Source: CAVVMA01 sp963788205
GTDB lineage: Bacteria; Desulfobacterota; Binatia; Binatales; Binataceae
Length of the DNA stretch: 64,000 nucleotides
Direction of reading: 5' to 3'
Assembly: GCA_963788205.1 (NCBI GenBank)
Contig: CAWBGG010000002.1
Coordinates: 434,001-498,000 of the forward strand
Numbering within the stretch: position 1 is the first letter of the stretch; each line of letters begins with the position of its first letter. Below the pieces are notes generated by a model, which did no database searches, had not been told where the DNA came from, and worked only from the letters and a program-made list of their open reading frames with translations. The position numbers and the translations under genes were made by a program. Positions 1 to 9,729 of the stretch are shown here, piece by piece.

Positions 1-1684
1 TACAACCTGCGGATGCTCGACATGTTCCGCTACGGAGCCTCGCTCGAAAGCTACACGGGATTCCTGCTGCTGTGCGCGGCGCTAGCGTACTTGTACATAA
101 CGGCGGACCGCTTCATCCGGCCACTTTCAGTGATCGGCGCGACCTACCTTGTGGTCTGCGGTGGTCATCCTCAAATCGCATATTTCGGCATGGTTGGCGC
201 GGCCCTGATCTGCCTGGCCATGCCCTACGCCGTCGCCGCGCTGCGGCCGGAAATTGCCGTGAATTGGCGGCGCACGCTCCACTATTATGCGACCGCAGGG
301 ACGTACGTCGGTCTCGGCCAGTTGCTCGCCCTGGCGTACACGCTGCCTTTTTACGTTGAATTTATCCGGGACGCGCCGGCCCGCCTTAACCAGCCCTACC
401 AATGGTCGCTGGCGTACTCTGATCATTGGGGCGGCGCATTGAACAGCTTCTTCAATCCTCTGCGGAGCGACGTGCACGGTGCGTTCGGGAGCTCGCCATT
501 GATTTTGATTGCGATGCTGGCGCCGGTTGCGCTGGCGCCGCTCCGTCAGGTGAAAGCCCGTGCGATCTTGATCGCACTGTGGCTGGCATTTGTGGTCATT
601 TTTCTATGCAGCGTGGGCGATGATACGCCTGTCCATCATTTATTCTGGGAGTTTTTTCCGTTTGCGGATACCTTCCGTACCCCCTGGCCGCATCGCGATG
701 CTCTTGCCGCCTATTTTGATGCTCATGCTCAGTTGGTTTTGTCGTGCTGCCGATGACGAAAATTTCAGGCAGCAAATGCATCCGATCGCGCCCTGGCACA
801 TCTCACTGGTGGCACTCGGGGTGTTCTGCGGCGGCTATGTTCTGCTGGCGCATCCCCAGACCGGTGATTTCACGCCGTTCAAGATTCGGCATTATCCTGC
901 GTGGGTGGACAGCTTGATATTCTGGAGCGGGCTCGTTTGTCTCCTTCTGGTGACGCTGCGAGTGTCGCCGTGGCGCGCCCGGGTTCCTGCCGGCCTGCTA
1001 CTCAGCGTTATTGTGATCCTCCAGACAGCCGTTCAGTTGGGATACGGGACTTGGGTCGTGAAACGGAATCCGACGCCCAGCCTCGAGCAGATGAACGATG
1101 AGAAACGATCCGACCTTGCTTTCCGGTTCGACGCCGGGTACGGAATGTTCAGCTCAAATCAGGTCTGGGATTCAACCGCCTTTGCAGCTTTCTCTCCTGC
1201 GAAAACGGATGCCCCACCCGTCGTGGCCGCCTCGGCACAAAATCCTGCAGGTCGTGGCAGCCTGGTTACGACAAGGTATAGCTCTTTCAATCGGCTGGTT
1301 GTTCGGGTGGAGGCCAGTACGCCGGGATTGCTGACCCTTTCAGTTCCCTACTCACCGCAGTGGAGTGCCTCGGTTAAGTCCCAGGAATTAGTGGTCCGTC
1401 GCAGCGACCGGAAGGGGTTGGCGGTTTTCCTTCCCGCCGGCACTCAGGATGTGGAGTTTAGCTTTCATAGTCCAGCCAGCGTGGTGGGCATGCTGATCAG
1501 TTGCGTCACCGGGCTGGTCGTCGCGCTCTTTTTCTCTCGCCTGTGCCGGCCGCGTTCGGTACGCATCGCGCTCGCGCTGGTCGCAATTGTCGTTCTCGGC
1601 GGGGGATTTGGGTTGTGGGAACACAGCTTGTACAGCGGTGACAATCTCGGGCTGCAATATTCGTGGAGCTCTCCAGTGAGGTGA
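1..1684 (+). CDS. YfhO-family membrane protein, truncated at window edge and frameshifted
   Basis: The reading frame is open from base 1, so the true start lies upstream. The first part (to about 680) has several hydrophobic segments and ends in a PFADTFRTP stretch. The protein continues in another frame as GRIAMLLPPILMLML, further membrane segments and a C-terminal beta-rich part (about 1300-1450) containing YSPQWSA, as in YfhO-type proteins, which are linked to lipid-carrier glycosylation of surface polymers. Removing one C from the C5 run at 680-684 joins FRTP directly to GRIAML. The stop is at 1682-1684. The family call rests on topology and these motifs. Confidence 0.6.
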
Positions 1685-1784
1685 TCCGGCCTAAACGCCG
1701 ACGCCAGGGGACCGCGCCGCTGGCTCGGCTTCGACGCCGCGAAGTTGACTGGCTCACTGGTTTTGGCGAGAGTTCGCCTGCATC

Positions 1785-2795
1785 ATGTTGCGCGCCGCAT
1801 TCGCAGTGTTGGCGGTCCTGTTCGGACCCATCCTCATAGAGCCGATCGAGCGCAACCTCGAGTTCTTTTTCCTGATTGTTGGACTGCTGACTGCCTGGAT
1901 GATGGGACAATTCGGCCCGGCGCTCATCTGGGCCGCTCTGCGCGAGCCTTTGTCATTTACGCTGGCGGTTCTGGTCTTCGGCGCCGGATTCCGCCTCGCG
2001 CACAGCCGGCTCGATCAATTGCTCGCCTTGATAATTCCGCCGCTTGGCACGCGATGGATCTGCTCGGGCCTGACTATCATTCTCGCCTTGCTCGCGCCGC
2101 TGATAACTCCGGTGGTTGCTGCGCTGGTGTTCGTGGAGGCGATTGCGCTGCTGCGCCTGGAGCGGCCGATCGAAGTTACCGTGACCGTGCTGGCCTGTTT
2201 CGCGATCGGCCTGGGCGCGGGGATCACGCCGCTGGGGATGCCCGGCATCGCCGTGGTTCTCGCCGCGTTGCATGCGGACTTCTGGTACCTCGCCCGTCTG
2301 CTTGGCCCGTTCATCTTGGCCGGAGTCTTGCTGATCTCATTGGCGATCCTGTTTCTGCCGTTCGGCTCGCGGCATCCGACCCATGCGCCCGTGGGTGAAG
2401 AATCATGGCGGTTTGTTCTGCTGATCCGTCCCGTCAAGATGTACGTTTTTATTGCGGGACTGGTCGCGCTTTCGGAGGCGCTAAGGCCTTCGCTCGAGGC
2501 CTACGTGGCCCGGCTTCCGGGCGGCTTGCTCTTCTGGCTCAACACTTTTTCCGCGGTCGTCAATAATTCGACTTTGGCCGTGGTGGAGATCGGACCCGGC
2601 CTGGGCGCAAATCAGCAACGCGCTGCGCTGCTTGGCCTGCTGATCAGCGGCGGGATGCTGATCTCCGGCAACCTGCCCAACGTAGTCGCAGCGAGCCGGT
2701 TGGGTATTACGAGTCGTCAATGGGCCCGCATCGGTCTAGCCGTCTGGCTCCCACTGATGCTCGTGTGCTTCGCCGTGCTCGAATGGATAGGCTGA
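1785..2795 (+). CDS. DUF1646 putative cation transporter
   Basis: The 336-residue protein is almost entirely hydrophobic, with about ten predicted membrane spans. The C-terminal part has the pattern NNSTLAVVEIGPG followed by LISGGMLISGNLPNVVAASRL, which resembles the conserved end of DUF1646 proteins, annotated as putative cation transporters. The ATG at 1785 has no in-frame upstream competitor that improves the N-terminus. It stands alone between the YfhO-like gene and a toxin-antitoxin pair. The substrate is unknown. Confidence 0.65.
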   Translation: MLRAAFAVLAVLFGPILIEPIERNLEFFFLIVGLLTAWMMGQFGPALIWAALREPLSFTLAVLVFGAGFRLAHSRLDQLLALIIPPLGTRWICSGLTIILALLAPLITPVVAALVFVEAIALLRLERPIEVTVTVLACFAIGLGAGITPLGMPGIAVVLAALHADFWYLARLLGPFILAGVLLISLAILFLPFGSRHPTHAPVGEESWRFVLLIRPVKMYVFIAGLVALSEALRPSLEAYVARLPGGLLFWLNTFSAVVNNSTLAVVEIGPGLGANQQRAALLGLLISGGMLISGNLPNVVAASRLGITSRQWARIGLAVWLPLMLVCFAVLEWIG

Positions 2796-2834
2796 GACTG
2801 TCGTGTCGCTACATGTAACTTTTGGAGCATTGTT

Positions 2835-3059
2835 ATGGCCCCGCCAGCCAAGCCCAAGCCGTCGCGCCTGAAGGTACGCCAACATCGCGAGTGCCTGCGT
2901 CGGCAGAGTCTGCGCCCGATCCAGATTTGGGTGCCGGACGTGCGTGCGCCTGCCTTCCGCTCGCAAGCGCATCGCCAGTCCCTGGCCGTCGCCGCCAGCC
3001 GGCAGGCGCGCCAGGATCAGGCGTTCATCGATGGAGTATCCGGCTGGGGCGATGAATGA
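2835..3059 (+). CDS. MazE-like antitoxin (DUF3018 family)
   Basis: The 74-residue protein has the DUF3018 signature: RLRPIQIWVPDVRAP, then SQAHRQSLAVAAS, and an acidic end. These proteins are the antitoxin partners of MazF/PemK toxins. The stop overlaps the start of the next gene by four bases (ATGA), so the two are translationally coupled. A TGGAG ribosome-binding site precedes the ATG. As an antitoxin it should bind the toxin and repress its own promoter. Confidence 0.8.
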   Translation: MAPPAKPKPSRLKVRQHRECLRRQSLRPIQIWVPDVRAPAFRSQAHRQSLAVAASRQARQDQAFIDGVSGWGDE

Positions 3060-3415
3060 GGAGCGGCGACATCTGGGCCGTCGCAGGCGGCAAAGACTAT
3101 GCGGGCAAGCCGAGCCCGGTGGTTATCGTGCAGGATGACAGCTTTGATGCGACCGACTCCGTCACAGTCTGCGCCTTCACCACCGACGCAACCGAGGCGC
3201 CGCTGTTTCGCCTGCTAGAGCCAAGCGAACGCAACGGACTGCGCGCAATCTGCCGCTTGATGGTGGACAAGATCACCACCGTGGCGAAATCCAAGGTCGG
3301 CGCGCGCGTCGGCCGCCTGGATGATGCGGATATCGTGCGCCTCAATCAAGCGGTACTGGTCTTTCTCGGATTGGCAATGTCACCCAGAACGAGGTCGGGG
3401 GCGAGACAACGCTGA
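3056..3415 (+). CDS. mazF: MazF/PemK-type endoribonuclease toxin
   Basis: The 119-residue protein opens with RSGDIWAVAGGKDYAGKPSPVVIVQ, the SH3-like barrel start of MazF/PemK mRNA interferases. CAFTTD, RLMVDKITTV and the ending LNQAVLVFLGLA also match the family. The start overlaps the antitoxin stop. Residues after LGLA (MSPRTRSGARQR) look like a slightly extended tail. It should cleave mRNA when the antitoxin is lost. Confidence 0.85.
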   Translation: MRSGDIWAVAGGKDYAGKPSPVVIVQDDSFDATDSVTVCAFTTDATEAPLFRLLEPSERNGLRAICRLMVDKITTVAKSKVGARVGRLDDADIVRLNQAVLVFLGLAMSPRTRSGARQR

Positions 3416-3464
3416 GTGCACTGGGACACAAAAGTTTGATGACTTTCGGCGTTCCCGAAGGAAT

Positions 3465-3836
3465 TCAGGAAATTGGCGCGCGACGGATGCGAACGCCTCG
3501 ATAAGTCACCACGACGACCGCGCCAGCGATCTCATCGAGCTTCAGCCGCTCAAGCGCAATTCCGGCAAGCTCCATGTACGCGCGCCGGCTCTCTTCCTGT
3601 GCCCGCAGCAGGATCACACCGGCATGGCTTCCGGGCCGATGCCGGCGCAGATCGGCGAACCCCTTGTCGGCCGTAATCAGCCAGCGCCGCTCGCGCTGGA
3701 CACGCGGCCAGAGCTCATCGTCGGGTGCTCCCTGCCAGCCCTGCCCTAACACCGTGGCCGCGTCGTGGCCACGCGCGGCCATCAAGTCGGCAATCTGCCT
3801 AGGCAGGTCCTCGTCGACCTTAACGCGTGCACTCAC
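3465..3836 (-). CDS. DUF5615 PIN-like toxin
   Basis: The 123-residue protein starts with RVKVDEDLPRQIADLMAARGHDAATV and carries WLITADKGFADLR in the middle, the acidic-residue pattern of DUF5615 PIN-like ribonuclease domains. It follows a DUF433 antitoxin gene with a four-base overlap (3833-3836), the usual order for this module. It is probably an RNase toxin; activity is not shown by sequence alone. The module lies tail-to-tail with the mazEF-like pair. Confidence 0.8.
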   Translation of the reverse strand: MSARVKVDEDLPRQIADLMAARGHDAATVLGQGWQGAPDDELWPRVQRERRWLITADKGFADLRRHRPGSHAGVILLRAQEESRRAYMELAGIALERLKLDEIAGAVVVVTYRGVRIRRAPIS

Positions 3837-4102
3837 TGGCCGCCGTTGCGCTGGAAGGGAACGAAGTCCGCGTTGTTTACTGCTTCGGCGGCAAATTTCA
3901 GAGCGGCCTTGATGTCATCGCCAGTTAGCTCTGGCCAAGCATCGATGACCTGCTTGCGCGTGTCGCCGTCAGCGATGCTGCCAACGATCGCGCTTACCGG
4001 CACACGCGTGCCCTTGATGCACGGCTCGCCGTGATGGATTGCCGGATCGATTACGATTCTCTCGCGCCAATTTGCGTTCATGTCGCGCATTTGACCTTCC
4101 AA
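3833..4102 (-). CDS. DUF433 antitoxin
   Basis: The 89-residue protein contains WRERIVIDPAIHHGEPCIKG followed by TRVPVSAIVGSIADG and WPELTGDDIKAALKFAAE, the full DUF433 helix-turn-helix domain found in antitoxins paired with DUF5615 toxins. Translation may start at the ATG at 4102 or at the second ATG at 4081, nearer the domain. It overlaps the toxin start by four bases. It likely neutralises the toxin and autoregulates. Confidence 0.8.
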   Translation of the reverse strand: MEGQMRDMNANWRERIVIDPAIHHGEPCIKGTRVPVSAIVGSIADGDTRKQVIDAWPELTGDDIKAALKFAAEAVNNADFVPFQRNGGQ

Positions 4103-4145
4103 TAGTCTTCAGACGAAGAGCTGCTGTCCCGCCGCGTTTACCCCT

Positions 4146-5297
4146 TCACGGATCGATCCCGTAAAACCTTGCGCAGTTGTCCCAGAGAAACTTGCGCCTG
4201 GTCTCGTCGCTGAGGCCGAGGCTCAGGAACTTGTCTACGCTGTGGGGGAACTTGCTATCGGGATGGGGATAGTCGGTTGAAAAGACCACGTTGTCGTCGC
4301 CGAACCAATCCACGAACAGGCGGGCGGGTTTTTCGTCGGCTTCGACCGACACATAGCAATTGCGCTTGAAATACTCGGACGGCATCAGCGGGAGCTGGAA
4401 CTCGAAGCGGCCTATGTAGTCTTCGTAGTGATCATCCAGGCGCGCCAGCAGCCACGGCGCCCACGAGCAGTTGGCCTCCAGGAAGCCGGCCTTAAGCTGC
4501 GGAAATCTCTCCAACACCCCGCCGGCGGTGAAGCTGGCGCAGGCCGCCATCGGGCCGAGCGAATGCGAAAAGGTGTGCCAGAGCATCATCGAGTCGTGCA
4601 GCCCCAGCCCGTAGTCACCCAGGCGATCCGGCCCTCCGCCGTGAAAGACCACCGGGATTTTGAGCCGCTCGCATTCGGCCCACAGTGGATCGTAATCGCG
4701 ATGGTGCCACGGCTTGCGATTGACCAGGCCGGGCAGAAGGAAGATCGACTTGAAGCCCAACTTCTCGGCGCATCGGCGCGTCTCGCTCACCGCCGCGGTG
4801 ATATCGTGCGGCGCGATCATCGCCGCGGCGAGCAGCCGACGCCGATCAGCCGCGCAGAAGTCGTATAGCCAATCGTTGTAGGCGCGAGCGATCGCCGCCG
4901 CGAACGCGGGCTCGAGCCCCTCGGACTCGCCGACGGTCTCGGTGCTGTCGAAGCCCAGCACGAACAGCCCGCGCGACGGGTACAGCGCCGCGACATCGAT
5001 TCCCTCGCGGTCCATCGCTTCGAGCTGCGAGGCGGCGTCGAAGCCACGCTGCTCCGCGAACTCGTAGTCTTTCTCCAGCGGCCGGGTATGCGAGGTTATC
5101 GGACCGACCCAGGTCCTGATCGCGTCCAGGCGATAGGCGCTCTTGTTGCCGACGTAGCAGGAGATGTCGCGAGGTCCGTACTTGGTTCCGTACGGCGCCT
5201 TATCCTTGAAGGCCGGATCGATGTAGCGCTGCCACAGGTCGGGCGGCTCGATAACGTGCATGTCCGAGTCGATGACTTTGAAGCCACCATGCGCCAT
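4146..5297 (-). CDS. amidohydrolase family 2 (metal-dependent hydrolase)
   Basis: The protein begins MAHGGFKVIDSDMHVIEPPDLW, with the DxDMHV metal-binding start of amidohydrolase-2 / ACMSD-like TIM-barrel enzymes. It also carries VFHGGGP, GFLEANCSWAPWLL and FSTDYPHPDSKF, the last supplying the catalytic aspartate. The ATG at 5297 was chosen because the upstream 67 codons are arginine-rich and overlap the aldehyde dehydrogenase gene. The aldehyde dehydrogenase stop is 50 bp upstream on the same strand, so the pair is probably one catabolic operon. The substrate is unknown; related enzymes hydrolyse or decarboxylate small organic compounds. Confidence 0.8.
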   Translation of the reverse strand: MAHGGFKVIDSDMHVIEPPDLWQRYIDPAFKDKAPYGTKYGPRDISCYVGNKSAYRLDAIRTWVGPITSHTRPLEKDYEFAEQRGFDAASQLEAMDREGIDVAALYPSRGLFVLGFDSTETVGESEGLEPAFAAAIARAYNDWLYDFCAADRRRLLAAAMIAPHDITAAVSETRRCAEKLGFKSIFLLPGLVNRKPWHHRDYDPLWAECERLKIPVVFHGGGPDRLGDYGLGLHDSMMLWHTFSHSLGPMAACASFTAGGVLERFPQLKAGFLEANCSWAPWLLARLDDHYEDYIGRFEFQLPLMPSEYFKRNCYVSVEADEKPARLFVDWFGDDNVVFSTDYPHPDSKFPHSVDKFLSLGLSDETRRKFLWDNCARFYGIDP

Positions 5298-5347
5298 CGG
5301 AAATACCGCGCAAATCCCGATCGATCGAGCCGCCCGACTGCGAAACT

Positions 5348-6754
5348 CTAGCTTCGGGCGACGTTGAGCACCTGAATCTCGGTGAACCCGAGCAGGCCCC
5401 AGGGGCCGTTCTCGACGCCGATACCCGACCATTTCGCGCCGCCGAAGGGCAGATTCGGTCCGAGCGCGAGATGCTGATTCACCCAGGCCGAGCCGCATTC
5501 GAGCTTGCCGGCAACTTCAGCCGCGCGTTCTGGATCCTTCGACCAGACTGAGCCGGAGAGCCCGAAATGGGTGGCGTTCGCGCGCCGCAGCGCGTCGTCG
5601 ACGTCCTTGTACGGAATCACCGGCAGCGCGGGGCCAAACTGTTCCTCATCGACCAGCCGCACGCCATCGGAGATTCCGCCGACAATCGTCGGCTCGTAGA
5701 AGTAACCCTCGCCGCCCATCCGCTTGCCGCCGGTGACGATTTTCGCGCCGTGGCTCTTCGCGTCCTCGACCAGTTCCGTTACGCGGTCGAACTGTGGCTT
5801 GTTGTTGAGCGGTCCGATCTGCACGCCGGCATCGAGGCCGTTTCCGACCTTGGCGCCCTTGGCCAGCTCGCCCAGCTTTTCGAGCATCGGAGCGTACATG
5901 TTCTGCGGGACGTAGACGCGCTTGATCGCGCTGCAGATCTGCCCGCAATTCTCAAACGCGCCCCAGAAAATCTTTTGCGCGACATCATCGACCGAAGCAT
6001 CGGCGAGCACGATCGCCGCGTCGTTGCCGCCCAGCTCCAGCGTGATCCGTTTCAAGTCGGGCGCCGCCGCGGTCGCGACCTTCTTGCCGGTCGCAACCGA
6101 GCCGGTGAAGGAAATCTTGCGCGGTATCGGATGGTTGGTCATCGCGGCGCCCAGCTCGTCACCGCCCGAGATCACATTGAGCACGCCCGGCGGCACGATG
6201 TCGCGCAGGATCTCGCCGAGCATCAGGGTGGTGATCGGCGTGAACGGCGACGGCTTGATCACGACAGTATTTCCCGCCAGCAGCGCCGGCGCGATCTTCC
6301 ATATCGCGAGCATCAGCGGGTAGTTCCACGGCGTGATCGCCGCCACTACGCCCAACGGCTTGCGGCGAATCTCGATATGCCCCTGCGGGCTGTCCTGCAG
6401 GACTTCAAGCGGAATCTGGAGGCCGGCGGTGTACTGGAGCCAGAACCAGCTTCCCATGATCTCCTGGCCGGCCTTGTCCAGCGGCTTGCCCTGCTCCTGC
6501 GTGAGCATCCGGGCCAGCCCCTCGGGAGGGCTCTGGAGCGCCGCCGCGCAATCGTTGAGGACCTTGCGGCGCGTTTCCAGGTCGCGGCTCCAGGCGGGAA
6601 AAGCCCGCTGCGCGGCCTCCATCGCCTGATTGAGTTCCTCTTTGGTGCAATCGGGAACCCGCGCGAATTCCTTGCCGAGGGCGGGATTTATCACGCCAAC
6701 GGTCTTGGATCCCTTAACTGCCTTACCATCGATGGTCATCGTAAATTCTGGCAT
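5348..6754 (-). CDS. NAD(P)-dependent aldehyde dehydrogenase
   Basis: This complete 468-residue ALDH-superfamily protein has TPWNYP (Asn144), the FTGSVATGK cofactor loop, ELGGND with the general base Glu240, and GQICSA with the catalytic Cys274. FGPALPV and LPFGGAKWSGIG complete the pattern. It oxidises an aldehyde to the acid; the substrate cannot be read from the sequence. It is the upstream gene of the pair with the amidohydrolase. A GGAG motif precedes the ATG. Confidence 0.9.
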   Translation of the reverse strand: MPEFTMTIDGKAVKGSKTVGVINPALGKEFARVPDCTKEELNQAMEAAQRAFPAWSRDLETRRKVLNDCAAALQSPPEGLARMLTQEQGKPLDKAGQEIMGSWFWLQYTAGLQIPLEVLQDSPQGHIEIRRKPLGVVAAITPWNYPLMLAIWKIAPALLAGNTVVIKPSPFTPITTLMLGEILRDIVPPGVLNVISGGDELGAAMTNHPIPRKISFTGSVATGKKVATAAAPDLKRITLELGGNDAAIVLADASVDDVAQKIFWGAFENCGQICSAIKRVYVPQNMYAPMLEKLGELAKGAKVGNGLDAGVQIGPLNNKPQFDRVTELVEDAKSHGAKIVTGGKRMGGEGYFYEPTIVGGISDGVRLVDEEQFGPALPVIPYKDVDDALRRANATHFGLSGSVWSKDPERAAEVAGKLECGSAWVNQHLALGPNLPFGGAKWSGIGVENGPWGLLGFTEIQVLNVARS

Positions 6755-6885
6755 TGGATGCTCCTTATTATTCCGCCGAATCCATGCTGGGAAACCGCGG
6801 GTTTAGTCTATAGAAATCGGCTCTTGCAAGCCGACTCATCTTAATACACCGAATCAGGCTGACGGCGCTATCGCCGCGAATAACC

Positions 6886-7008
6886 GGTGGTGCGCGGTTT
6901 TGGGTCAGATGGCCGGCAGGGACGCCGGCCACTACCCTGAATGAAGCTCCTACATTGGGTAGGGGCCGGCCTCCGTGCCGGCCCGTGACGTCGAAACCGC
7001 CCACTACC
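6886..7008. mobile_element. MITE-like element, group 2, copy a
   Basis: This 123-bp non-coding segment has imperfect terminal inverted repeats (left GGTGGTGCGCGGTTTTG; right end CGAAACCGCCCACTACC) and internal GGCCGGC palindromes. A second copy with the same kind of ends lies at 41166-41296. It sits in the 384 bp between the aldehyde dehydrogenase gene and the cyclase remnant. Confidence 0.6.
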
Positions 7009-7138
7009 GAACAGCCTGGTTTCCGGGTTACGCCCGCGATCGACGGATGCCCGGTCGGTTGGGGCGGCACGACCGGCAGAGTAGGATGCAACCGAATCGG
7101 GATTAGACTGCGGGTCCAGAAAAAGGCACGAAACCCCA

Positions 7139-7353
7139 GTGGCAACTTCATCCGACACGCCGACATCGAATCCGATCCGCGAGCTTGCCGCGATCATGTT
7201 CAGCGACGTGGTCGGCTACACGGCGATCATGGGCCGCGACACCCGCTCCTTGTTGCCGAGACCGAGATAGATTATCGCCGTGCAGGACGGTGAGACGAAT
7301 CGTCGCGAGGACACTTCATCGCGTTGCTGAAAAAAGTCGGCCTCGACAAATGA
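7139..7353 (+). pseudogene. remnant of class III adenylate/guanylate cyclase gene with internal deletion
   Basis: From a GTG at 7139 the frame encodes RELAAIMFSDVVGYTAIMGRD, the start of a class III nucleotide cyclase catalytic domain including the metal-binding Asp. It stops at 7270. Just downstream the bases encode HFIALLKKVGLDK and a stop, which resembles the C-terminal end of cyclase-TPR proteins. The middle, normally several hundred codons, is missing. The final stop overlaps the ATG of the next gene. The C-terminal resemblance is judged from memory of the family. Confidence 0.55.
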
Positions 7354-8718
7354 CGCCAGAACCTCGCTGGAACATCGATCGTGCCGCGGTCCCGATATTT
7401 TTCGCGCTCGTGACTGCAGCTCTGGTGGTGGCCGCTTTCTGCGGGGGGCCGCTGTCGTGGGACGGCGCGTTCCAGCTCTTTGTCACGCTCGATCGGCAGA
7501 TTCCATTCATGCCCATCCATCGAGCTGTCCACGCCGTCCTCGATGAGCCGGTGTTGGTGGTCAGTCAGTTCTCCGACAACTTCACGATCCTGAGAGCGGT
7601 GTTCTGCATCTGCTATGTGTCCGTTCCGGGGCTGGCTCTCGCGCTGTCGTGGATCGCCTGCCGGGCCAGACGCCCCTCGCTGTTCATCTGGCCGGCGCTT
7701 TCGATTTCAATGGCGATGCTCCCCGGTCAGTTCATGTTCCAAACCGAGTCCTACATGGCCGCGTCGTTCACTTGGCCGGTCTTTCTGGCCGGGCTGGTTG
7801 GGGCTGAACCGGGCCTGCTCCCCGTGCTCGTGCTGCTCGAGGTCATGGTCTGGTTCACCCACCCGATTGCGGTGGCGTTGTCGGCCTGCGCCGCGCTTGC
7901 AACGGTGGTGTCTGCGTCACGATTGTCGGGCCGCGCCCGATTCAATAGATACGCTGGCGCGTTTCTGCTCGCCGTTATGGCCCTGTCACGAGTGTTTCAC
8001 GGGTTCAGCCCTTACGAGCATGAAATGATGAGCCTGCATCAGGTCACAGCCACTTTTCAATGGTCCGTGCTCGGCTGGCCCCTGGCATCGCTAGTATTCA
8101 CGTCAGCCGCAGCGTTGCAATGCCTGCGAAGCTCCGGGATGAATCGCCCTGCAGACGGAGAGCGAGTTCGCCGCAGATTACCTGCTGGTCGGGGCGGTGC
8201 TCGCGGCGGGAACGTGCCTGATTCCCTGGTCACTCCTTCCGAGCGCCTGGGCGGAAGCGATCGGTTACAGGTTCTGGGTGGGGCCGCTTTCGCTGGCGCT
8301 GATGGCGGGCTGCGCCCTGGACGCATGGCGCAGCAGCCCGGCGCCATCATGGACAGCCAGGAAGCCCGCGCTAATTGCTATCGGGAGCGCCTTCTTTGTC
8401 GTGCTCTCGCTCCAAAGCGTGACGTGGGTCAGGCTGAGAACCCGGTTCCTGGACGACCTTCACCAAGCCGGCTCCGGATGCGTACCACGATCATCGCTAA
8501 AATGGACTGTCGGCACCCCGCTCAATCACTGGTCCATCGCAGCCTACTCGATAGTTCTGCAAGGACGCACGCCGCAGGTCCTCGTGCTCGACGATGCCAA
8601 CTGCGACACTTACAGGAAGAATCGCGAAGTGAACATCATATGGTACAGCAGAGCCAGCGGCGACGGCTGGTTCGACCTGGATCACGCCGGGGCGCAGGCT
8701 GGAAGCGCAGCCCGCTGA
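7350..8718 (+). CDS. polytopic membrane protein, frameshifted
   Basis: From the ATG at 7350 the protein has repeated hydrophobic segments (IFFALVTAALVVAAF; FIWPALSISMAML; FHGFSPYEHEM). The frame loses hydrophobic character near 8140 and resumes in another frame as SEFAADYLLVGAVLAAG, ending at 8718 with WYSRASGDGWFDLDHAG. The two halves join if one or two bases are corrected at about 8140-8165. No family was recognised; size and topology resemble uncharacterised glycan-related membrane proteins. Confidence 0.55.
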
Positions 8719-8820
8719 TAGTGATACAGCCCGTCACGAGCATGTAATTCACGACCGGCAATCGACAGGCGGCCCACAATCATAGTAAGAATTGCATCAG
8801 GTACTCGCTGGAGTGTCAGC

Positions 8821-9696
8821 TTGAGCAGCAAACCGGTAGTCAGCCCCGATCTAATCGAAAAATTCCGGCGCGACGGGTTTGTGATCGTGCCGGGCCTGCT
8901 TACCGAATCCGAGCTCGACGGGTTCGGCGCCGCGGTTGATCGCGCGGTGCGCGCCCGGGGCCGCAATGATAATCGCGCGCTGGCGGAAAAGTCGCGCTAT
9001 GAGCAGTCATTCACGCAATGCATCAACCTGTGGGAGGACCATCCCGACGTCCTGCCACTGACCTTTCATCGCGCGATCGCCGAGGCTGCCACGATGCTGA
9101 TCGGCGTGCCCGCGTTGCGCCTGTGGCACGACCAAGCGCTCTATAAGGAACCCGGCGGACGCTACACGGAGCCGCATCAGGACCAGCCTTACTGGCCGAT
9201 GGACGAGCCCGACACGCTCACTGCCTGGGTTCCCTTCGACGGGTCGACCCATGAGACCGGATGCATGGGCTACGTTCCGGGCTCGCATCGGGTGGGCTTG
9301 CGCAAGTTCGTCAACATCTTCTCCGCCGATGAGGGCGTGAAGATTCTGGAAGAACCCAGCATCAGCGGTGTGCCGCCGGTCTATGTCGAGGTGCCGTGCG
9401 GCAGCGTGGCGTTTCATCATGGACTGACGGTCCATATGGCCCACGCCAACCGGAGCAGCCGCGTGCGGCGCGTGCATACGATGATCTATTTCCGTGACGG
9501 CGCGACGCGCAGCCAATCGTACGTGCATCCGAGCGTCGATCGCCCGGGAATCAAGGTCGGCGAGCCGATCGCCAGCGATCTGACCCCGATCGTATGGCCG
9601 CGCGACGCCACCGACCTTCCGAAGCCACCGCGGATGCCGCTGACGCCGGTGCTGGAGCGGCTGAACCTTTACGGCGCGCTCCCGACCGTCAAGTAG
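8821..9696 (+). CDS. phytanoyl-CoA dioxygenase (PhyH) family protein
   Basis: The 291-residue protein is a non-heme Fe(II)/2-oxoglutarate dioxygenase. It contains YTEPHQDQPYWPM with the HxD iron ligands, WVPFDGSTHETGCMGYVPGSH, and GLTVHMAHANRSSRVRR supplying the distal His and the 2-oxoglutarate-binding Arg. The start is a TTG at 8821, because the first in-frame ATG is far inside the fold (RRDGFVIVPGLL is the usual opening). It stands alone. The substrate is unknown. Confidence 0.85.
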   Translation: MSSKPVVSPDLIEKFRRDGFVIVPGLLTESELDGFGAAVDRAVRARGRNDNRALAEKSRYEQSFTQCINLWEDHPDVLPLTFHRAIAEAATMLIGVPALRLWHDQALYKEPGGRYTEPHQDQPYWPMDEPDTLTAWVPFDGSTHETGCMGYVPGSHRVGLRKFVNIFSADEGVKILEEPSISGVPPVYVEVPCGSVAFHHGLTVHMAHANRSSRVRRVHTMIYFRDGATRSQSYVHPSVDRPGIKVGEPIASDLTPIVWPRDATDLPKPPRMPLTPVLERLNLYGALPTVK

Positions 9697-9729
9697 ACCG
9701 GGCGCGCTCTCCTCACCGCCCGCTGTTGG

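Noticed and set aside
5567..6844. A 425-codon frame opposite the aldehyde dehydrogenase
   Set aside because: Arginine-rich shadow; the ALDH on the other strand has all catalytic motifs.
7185..8747. A single 520-residue protein
   Set aside because: The N-terminal 55 codons are cyclase-remnant DNA in the wrong frame and the C-terminal third is out of frame with the membrane protein; the real gene starts at 7350 and shifts near 8150.
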